In this document: positions 7,267 to 10,751 of the stretch, in pieces | Numbering within the stretch: position 1 is the stretch's first letter | How the letters are laid out: each line of letters begins with the position of its first letter | Source: Fermentibacter danicus | Lineage (GTDB): Bacteria; Fermentibacterota; Fermentibacteria; Fermentibacterales; Fermentibacteraceae | Length of the DNA stretch: 10,751 bases | Direction: 5' to 3' | NCBI GenBank assembly: GCA_001618615.1 | Contig: LKHB01000080.1 | Span: 1-10,751, forward strand | Translations under genes and position numbers: made by a program | Notes under the pieces: model-generated | The model's database searches: none | What the model was told of the DNA's origin: nothing | What the model saw: the letters and a program-made list of their open reading frames with translations, nothing else

Positions 7267-7296
7267 TTGACGAAGATCTAGCAACGGATTTTTTAT
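7267..7296 (+). promoter_or_regulatory. Possible methyltransferase promoter
   Basis: TTGACG (7267-7272) and TTTTAT (7291-7296) are 18 nt apart in an A+T-rich stretch upstream of the methyltransferase. The -35 box is good and the -10 box is weak. Methyltransferases of such systems usually have their own constitutive promoter so that protection comes first. Confidence 0.35.
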
Positions 7297-7419
7297 ATCT
7301 TAAGTACGCAAGTAAAGCGTCAAATATCATTAAAACTCGTAGTAACGGGTTGCCTGCCTACAAACTAAGTGTTAAGACATAGAGCATTAAGGAATAGGCA
7401 GAGGGCATTGCATGAGAAG

Positions 7420-8385
7420 ATGGTTGATGATATACTGATGACTATGATACCCATTCTTGAAACTCCATTGGGCAGATTGTATCAGCAGGATTGTCTTGCT
7501 GTACTTGCAGCTCTTGAACCAGAATCGGTGGATCTAGCTTTCGCTGACCCACCATTCAATCTTGGGAAGCAGTACAGCTCTGACATCAATGATTCCTTGG
7601 CTCAACAGGACTATCTCTCATGGTGCAAATCTTGGCTCGATGGCATGATAAGAGTGCTCAAACCAGGAGGTTCACTCTTTCTGTGGAACCTACCCAAATG
7701 GAACTTACTGCTAGGGGCTTTTCTTGCAGAACGCCTTACTCTCAGGCACTGGATTGCTGTCGATATCAAGTATTCCCTACCGATCTCAGGTCGACTGTAT
7801 CCGTCCCATTATTCTCTTCTCTACTTTGTAAAGGGATCCCGGCCACTAATCTTTCATCCAGATCGCCTTCCGGTCCCATGCTGTAGGCGCTGCGGTGGAG
7901 AACTTCGCGATTATGGAGGTTACAAGAATAAGATGAACCCCAAAGGGGTAAACTTGTCTGATGTCTGGACTGACATTCCCCCTGTAAGACATGCCAAGTA
8001 TAAAAAGCGTGATGCTAATGCTTTGTCGCTTAAACTGCTGGATAGAATAGTCTCAATGGCAAGTGACCCGGAAAGCCTTGTTTTAGATCCATTTGGTGGA
8101 TCAGGAACCACCTTTGTGGCTGCTGAACTGACTGGACGAAGATGGGTCGGGTGTGAACTAGACTGCTCGGCAATTCTACAGAGATTCGATTCACTCGATG
8201 CCGACAGATTACACTTATCTCAGATCAGGACCCGCAAGAATGTCCTATTCACTGAACAGGATCTTCAAAGGAGGAAGAAGGCAGGCAATCCCTTATCAAG
8301 CCACTACAGGTTATCTAACGATTCTGAAATCTGCACATGCAACAAAGAAGCTGATAACCAGAATGATCTGTTTACTTCCTCTTAA
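7420..8385 (+). CDS. Type II DNA methyltransferase, beta-class, probably N6-adenine
   Basis: The enzyme transfers methyl from SAM to host DNA at the cognate site, blocking the partner nuclease. Numbered from ATG 7420 (321 residues), the catalytic motif IV DPPF is at 43-46 in LAFADPPFNLGKQYS. The SAM-binding motif I, DPFGGSGTT, is at 223-231. The order IV then I is the beta-class arrangement, and DPPF favours N6-adenine over the SPPY of N4-cytosine enzymes. Between them is a target-recognition region with CCRRC (154-158), possibly zinc-binding, and LSDVWTDIPPVRH. The start is uncertain: GTG at 7369 adds 17 basic residues, and none of the candidates has a clear ribosome site. Its 3' end overlaps the convergent endonuclease gene by 14 bp. 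Confidence 0.92.
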   Translation: MVDDILMTMIPILETPLGRLYQQDCLAVLAALEPESVDLAFADPPFNLGKQYSSDINDSLAQQDYLSWCKSWLDGMIRVLKPGGSLFLWNLPKWNLLLGAFLAERLTLRHWIAVDIKYSLPISGRLYPSHYSLLYFVKGSRPLIFHPDRLPVPCCRRCGGELRDYGGYKNKMNPKGVNLSDVWTDIPPVRHAKYKKRDANALSLKLLDRIVSMASDPESLVLDPFGGSGTTFVAAELTGRRWVGCELDCSAILQRFDSLDADRLHLSQIRTRKNVLFTEQDLQRRKKAGNPLSSHYRLSNDSEICTCNKEADNQNDLFTSS

Positions 8386-9082
8386 CTCGCCCCTCCTTGG
8401 CTCTCCCATCAGTTCCTACATGGAGATATGGATGATCTGACGCGCTCGTTAGCTCATCTTGCTCAACGACACTTATAGCAAGAAGACCACGCTCAATTCC
8501 TTCCCCAGTTGCCTTCCAAAGTGAAAGGTAGCTTGAGAGTTCGCTAATATTTCCAACGCGATCTGTGAGGTGTTCATAAAGATCGCGACTTGGGACAATG
8601 AGAACTCCTGCATTCACAACTCCCGAACTCAAAGCGATAGACAACTTATTCATGCTTCTATGAGATGAGGAAATGTTGCCTGTTTCCCATTCTATAGCCA
8701 CTCTCGTTCCATCGGGTGCTTCTGTTAGGAAGTCGAAATCGCCAAAAGTAGCTTTGATAGGCTCTTGATGTGGTTCGAGACTCGGATATAGGCAAAACTC
8801 CACTTGATTCTGGCGTATTTCTTTCGTAAACCCAGCTTCTGCTTTCCATTCTTCATTTTTAACCATGTGTTCGAGAAACCGTTTCCTTAAATATCCGACT
8901 CCGTTCCGATTCCATTGCCCATCTTCGCGTTTTTCCTTGCGACGAAGCAGCAGCTTACCAGAACCTTTCGGGAAATCAATGCTTTGTATTGATCTTACAT
9001 AACTAGTGTGTATCTTTTGCCAGTCCTCGGAAGAGACAATACCTCCTTTATTAATGATAATAATGGTTCGAAGCCACTTCAC
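8372..9082 (-). CDS. BamHI-family type II restriction endonuclease
   Basis: This is a 236-residue Mg-dependent nuclease (BamHI has 213). Residues 131-176 align without gaps to BamHI 111-156 as I recall it: E-W-E-TGNISSSHRSMNK here against E-F-E-TGNISSAHRSMNK. Later LTDRV is shared, and near the C-terminus GTDGRAK matches GSDGMSK. Glu131 and Glu133 correspond to catalytic Glu111 and Glu113, and Asp115 or Asp117 (GDFDF) to Asp94. Residues equivalent to BamHI Asn116, Ser118, Arg122, Asp154 and Arg155, which lie at the DNA interface, are all kept, so a GGATCC-like site is a reasonable guess. The GTG start at 9082 lies 2 nt after the C gene stop, suggesting coupled translation. A strong but orphan AAGGAGGT sits at 9041-9048, about 12 codons inside. 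It is convergent with the methyltransferase. Confidence 0.92.
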   Translation of the reverse strand: MKWLRTIIIINKGGIVSSEDWQKIHTSYVRSIQSIDFPKGSGKLLLRRKEKREDGQWNRNGVGYLRKRFLEHMVKNEEWKAEAGFTKEIRQNQVEFCLYPSLEPHQEPIKATFGDFDFLTEAPDGTRVAIEWETGNISSSHRSMNKLSIALSSGVVNAGVLIVPSRDLYEHLTDRVGNISELSSYLSLWKATGEGIERGLLAISVVEQDELTSASDHPYLHVGTDGRAKEGRVKRK

Positions 9083-9084
9083 AG

Positions 9085-9309
9085 CTATTTACCGGGGATT
9101 CCGTTAGTCAATGACGGGATGTCGCAGTTTAGACAAACACATATTCTACAGAGCATTATGATTGTTATATTACGCTCGCCGCGCTCAACACCACCTAAGT
9201 ATGATCGATCGATTCCGGATTTTGAGGAGAACTCCTCTTGGGTGAAACCAAGTTCCTGTCGTCTTTCCCTTATGCGTCTCCCTAAATCTATCAGCTCTTT
9301 CTTCTCCAT
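9085..9309 (-). CDS. Restriction-modification controller (C) protein, XRE-type HTH
   Basis: This 74-residue protein is of the normal C-protein size and is almost entirely one helix-turn-helix domain. The typical pattern is LGRRIRERRQELGFTQEEF (9-27), SGIDRSYLGGVERGERNITI (31-50), then a short helix. C proteins bind as dimers to a tandem operator, activating C and endonuclease transcription at low dose and repressing at high dose. Here a C-box lies 24-47 nt upstream of the ATG and the endonuclease follows after 2 nt, so C and R form one operon. Residues Arg35 and Arg46 sit where other C proteins contact DNA (family knowledge, approximate). The ATG at 9309 has no ribosome site, which fits a near-leaderless transcript, common for C genes. 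Confidence 0.93.
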   Translation of the reverse strand: MEKKELIDLGRRIRERRQELGFTQEEFSSKSGIDRSYLGGVERGERNITIIMLCRICVCLNCDIPSLTNGIPGK

Positions 9310-9318
9310 GAAACAAAA

Positions 9319-9356
9319 ATGTTAGGTCTGCGGACTATCAGTCCACGGACTATAGT
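9319..9356 (-). promoter_or_regulatory. C-box operator and C/R promoter
   Basis: On the minus strand ACTATAGTC-CGTG-GACTGATAGTC (9333-9356) is the classic C-protein operator: two pseudo-symmetric half-boxes around a GTGGAC-type centre, close to that known for C.Esp1396I. A -10 box TAACAT (9319-9324) follows. The position 17 nt further upstream (CGTGGA) is a poor -35, as expected for a promoter needing an activator. The predicted transcript start is about 3 nt before the ATG. A further half-site-like GACTGTAGT lies at 9400-9408. Confidence 0.8.
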
Positions 9357-9428
9357 TCTCATTCTTTGGGCACTAGAGATACTGAGGTTCGAAACACGGG
9401 ACTGTAGTTTTCCCTTTTGATTACGGCA

Positions 9429-9473
9429 TGTTCAATTTGTGTTCCGTGTTCACGGAATGTGAACATGCTGAAA
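9429..9473. repeat. Right inverted repeat of the restriction cassette
   Basis: This is the reverse-complement partner of 5907-5950. It keeps GTTCAC-N5-GTGAAC with a different 5-nt loop, and the flanking TGTTCA words. It lies between the C promoter region and the MNT gene. Confidence 0.75.
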
Positions 9474-9512
9474 CCTTTCCTAACCTCCGGGTCCTGAATT
9501 AACCCCCGAAGG

Positions 9513-9541
9513 ATGACTCTTCGCCTTTTCCGGTACATAAT
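9513..9541 (+). promoter_or_regulatory. Possible promoter of the MNT gene
   Basis: ATGACT (9513-9518) and CATAAT (9536-9541) are spaced by 17 nt. The predicted transcript start is near 9548, just before the ATG at 9557. The 5' leader would be very short. Confidence 0.35.
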
Positions 9542-9556
9542 GTGGACGAGGTGGGC

Positions 9557-9895
9557 ATGATGTTAGGATTCCCGGGTTCGAAACTCGGCGACTTGCAGGC
9601 ATTCTGCAGGCGCAACAAGGTGAAGACACTCTCCGTGTTCGGCTCACGGGCGCGCGGAGATGCCGGGGAAAACAGCGACATCGACCTGCTGATCGAGTTC
9701 GAGGATGGCTCCGGCATCAGCTATCTGGACATGATGACCATGCGCATCGAGCTGGAAGAGATGCTCGGATGCCGCGTTGACCTGATCGAGAAGGCCGCCA
9801 TGACTAATCCGATCCGCATGAAACGGATACTCTCGGAAAGGATTCCGCTGTATGGCTCTTCAGGAGATCTGTCGGAGCATTGGTCAGCAGTCTGA
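9557..9895 (+). CDS. MNT-domain nucleotidyltransferase (MntA-like antitoxin family)
   Basis: This 112-residue minimal nucleotidyltransferase is of family-typical length. The active-site signature GSRARGDAGENSDID has GS at 29-30 followed by ten residues and Asp41-x-Asp43; a third acidic residue is Asp75 in CRVDLIE. All catalytic residues are intact. Related MntA proteins adenylylate a HEPN RNase toxin encoded next door. The start is taken at ATG 9557 (or 9560), where GAGGTGGG lies just upstream; the longer GTG at 9542 has no ribosome site and would overlap the promoter. No HEPN gene follows; the next gene is convergent. Its higher GC content matches the host flanks rather than the cassette. 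Confidence 0.88.
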   Translation: MMLGFPGSKLGDLQAFCRRNKVKTLSVFGSRARGDAGENSDIDLLIEFEDGSGISYLDMMTMRIELEEMLGCRVDLIEKAAMTNPIRMKRILSERIPLYGSSGDLSEHWSAV

Positions 9896-9946
9896 AGTCA
9901 CCACGCCGTCATGGCTTCCCGCAAGCCGTGCAGTTCACGAATTGTC

Positions 9947-10615
9947 TCAGCGCCTCGGCGACTCACCGGATCCGGCGGTTCTGAAGCCTACGACCAGGTC
10001 GAATCCGTGCGAGTAGCCCCTGCCGACATAGACGGAGCGTACATTCCCGAGGCCCGAATCGGAGAAGTGGCCGGCGATCTCCCGGCCGTCGCACGGCTCG
10101 ACCGTCTCCCCCCTGGTTATGCCCAGGTTTACCGCGAGGTTCTCCTGAATCCTGTCCATCCTGCGCTTCCAGGCCGGGCCCCCGCCGCTGGTAAGGGCCA
10201 CCAGTGCGCCACCGGGTTCGAGAAGCTCCGCTGCGCGGGACACGAATCCGCCCCGGGCGGCCCTCGGCAGGAGGTACAGGACGTCCATGACGGCTATCTG
10301 ATCGAAGGAGGCCGGCCCGAACGAATCCAGGGGGCTGTCTGAAAAGACCGTGGAAGGCCGCGTTCCCAGCCATGCCCGTGCAGCCTCCGTCTTTCTGGGA
10401 TCTATGTCGATGCCTGTGTAGGCGCCGGTGTATCCGCGCCCGGCGAGGAGGAACGCCAGCAGCCCGTGCCCGCAGCCGATGTCGAGCAGCGATCTGCCAG
10501 CCGGATCGAAGGCCTCCACCACCCTGCCCCAGGGCACGATCCGGGTGCGGACCCAGAGATGGAGTCTGGCGGACAGGCCCAGGCCGGATGTCGCCTTCCA
10601 GATGGAAACCTTCAC
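9947..10615 (-). CDS. Class I SAM-dependent methyltransferase
   Basis: This 222-residue cytosolic enzyme has a Rossmann fold. Motif I LLDIGCGHG (43-51) binds SAM, the acidic end of strand 2 is in GIDID (68-72), and motif IV-like QIAVMDVLYLLP is at 106-117. This is followed by LLEPGGALVALT, the usual post-motif strand. The substrate cannot be read; the pattern resembles small-molecule or lipid/quinone-type methyltransferases (Methyltransf_11/25-like). The GTG start at 10615 has GGGAGAG about 5 nt upstream. It is convergent with the MNT gene, 51 nt away. Confidence 0.85.
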   Translation of the reverse strand: MKVSIWKATSGLGLSARLHLWVRTRIVPWGRVVEAFDPAGRSLLDIGCGHGLLAFLLAGRGYTGAYTGIDIDPRKTEAARAWLGTRPSTVFSDSPLDSFGPASFDQIAVMDVLYLLPRAARGGFVSRAAELLEPGGALVALTSGGGPAWKRRMDRIQENLAVNLGITRGETVEPCDGREIAGHFSDSGLGNVRSVYVGRGYSHGFDLVVGFRTAGSGESPRR

Positions 10616-10699
10616 TTGCGCTCTCCCATGATGGCCGCCGGACTGGAGATCAATATCGCACCGCGGTATTGAAGTCTCAAGCCGGGGCTGGGGAGAGGG

Positions 10700-10751
10700 T
10701 CAGTCCAGTTCGCGGAGTTCGCCGGTAGCGGTAAAGGAGATACGCTCGCAG
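10700..10751 (-). CDS. C-terminal tail of a further minus-strand gene, partial
   Basis: Reading in from the right edge, one frame gives 16 residues ending ERISFTATGELRELD and a TGA at 10700-10702. It has GC-rich third positions and a beta-strand-like pattern. Other frames are also open: one runs to a TGA at 10612-10614 that overlaps the methyltransferase GTG (GTGA). The choice of frame is tentative and no function can be given. Confidence 0.35.
   Translation of the reverse strand, partial: CERISFTATGELRELD

Larger units (their letters stand above)
5907..9473. mobile_element. Inverted-repeat-bounded restriction-modification cassette (~3.57 kb)
   Basis: The block between the matching inverted repeats contains exactly four genes: an unknown 326-residue protein, a DNA methyltransferase, a BamHI-family endonuclease and a C protein. 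It is markedly more A+T-rich than the DNA on both sides. No transposase or integrase is encoded, so it would depend on enzymes in trans, like other non-autonomous elements. I could not find a convincing target-site duplication (left flank ends TGTTCATTA, right flank begins CCTTTCCTA). The alternative is that the repeats are a dispersed intergenic family that happens to bracket the genes. Confidence 0.55.

Noticed and set aside
7831..7842. GGATCC site inside the methyltransferase gene as evidence for or against a GGATCC specificity
   Set aside because: GGATCC also occurs near 2311, 4325 and 9968; methylation protects host sites, so presence tells nothing about specificity.
9365..9541. A 59-codon minus-strand frame beginning at ATG near 9539 and reading through the right inverted repeat
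   Set aside because: It translates the palindromic repeat itself, has no ribosome site and matches nothing I recognise; most likely a chance open frame.
9852..10013. Plus-strand frame beginning ATGGCTCTTCAGG overlapping the MNT end, as a HEPN partner
   Set aside because: Only about 53 codons, no HEPN motif, and it runs antisense into the methyltransferase gene.

Overview
The flanking DNA (about 1-5500 and 9480-10751) is GC-rich and carries housekeeping and accessory genes of a Gram-negative bacterium. An RND efflux pump and a secreted repeat protein with a FlgD/type-IX-sorting-like C-terminus suggest a lineage of the FCB group or a related candidate phylum. That placement is inference. The middle block (about 5900-9475) is visibly richer in A+T and looks acquired.

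Layout. Positions 1-3359 (minus strand) hold a TetR-family repressor followed 30 nt later by an RND inner-membrane efflux pump that runs off the left edge. Both appear to start with TTG. Positions 3442-3998 hold tRNA-Lys(TTT), a two-repeat type I-E-like CRISPR remnant directly after it, tRNA-Glu(TTC) with a good promoter, and two hairpins. Positions 4019-5410 (minus strand) encode a secreted repeat protein of about 46-residue units with two unresolved bases (NN). Positions 5417-6096 contain a possible decayed reading frame, a 25-bp hairpin and the left end of an inverted-repeat pair.

The centrepiece is a block of about 3.57 kb (5907-9473) bounded by imperfect inverted repeats of 44/45 bp (40 of 45 aligned positions identical by eye). 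It holds a complete type II restriction-modification system: a DPPF-type DNA methyltransferase on the plus strand, and convergent to it, on the minus strand, a C (controller) protein and a BamHI-family endonuclease. A classic C-box lies just upstream of the controller gene. A 326-residue protein of unknown function is the fourth gene. No transposase or integrase is present, so the block looks like a restriction-modification cassette carried between mobile or repeat ends.

Right of the cassette are an MNT-type nucleotidyltransferase (antitoxin-like, with no visible HEPN partner), a class I SAM-dependent methyltransferase on the minus strand, and the tail of a further minus-strand gene at the edge.

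Working model: C binds its box and switches on C and endonuclease expression after a delay, while the methyltransferase protects host DNA first. The 326-residue protein may add a second defence function or may be unrelated cargo.
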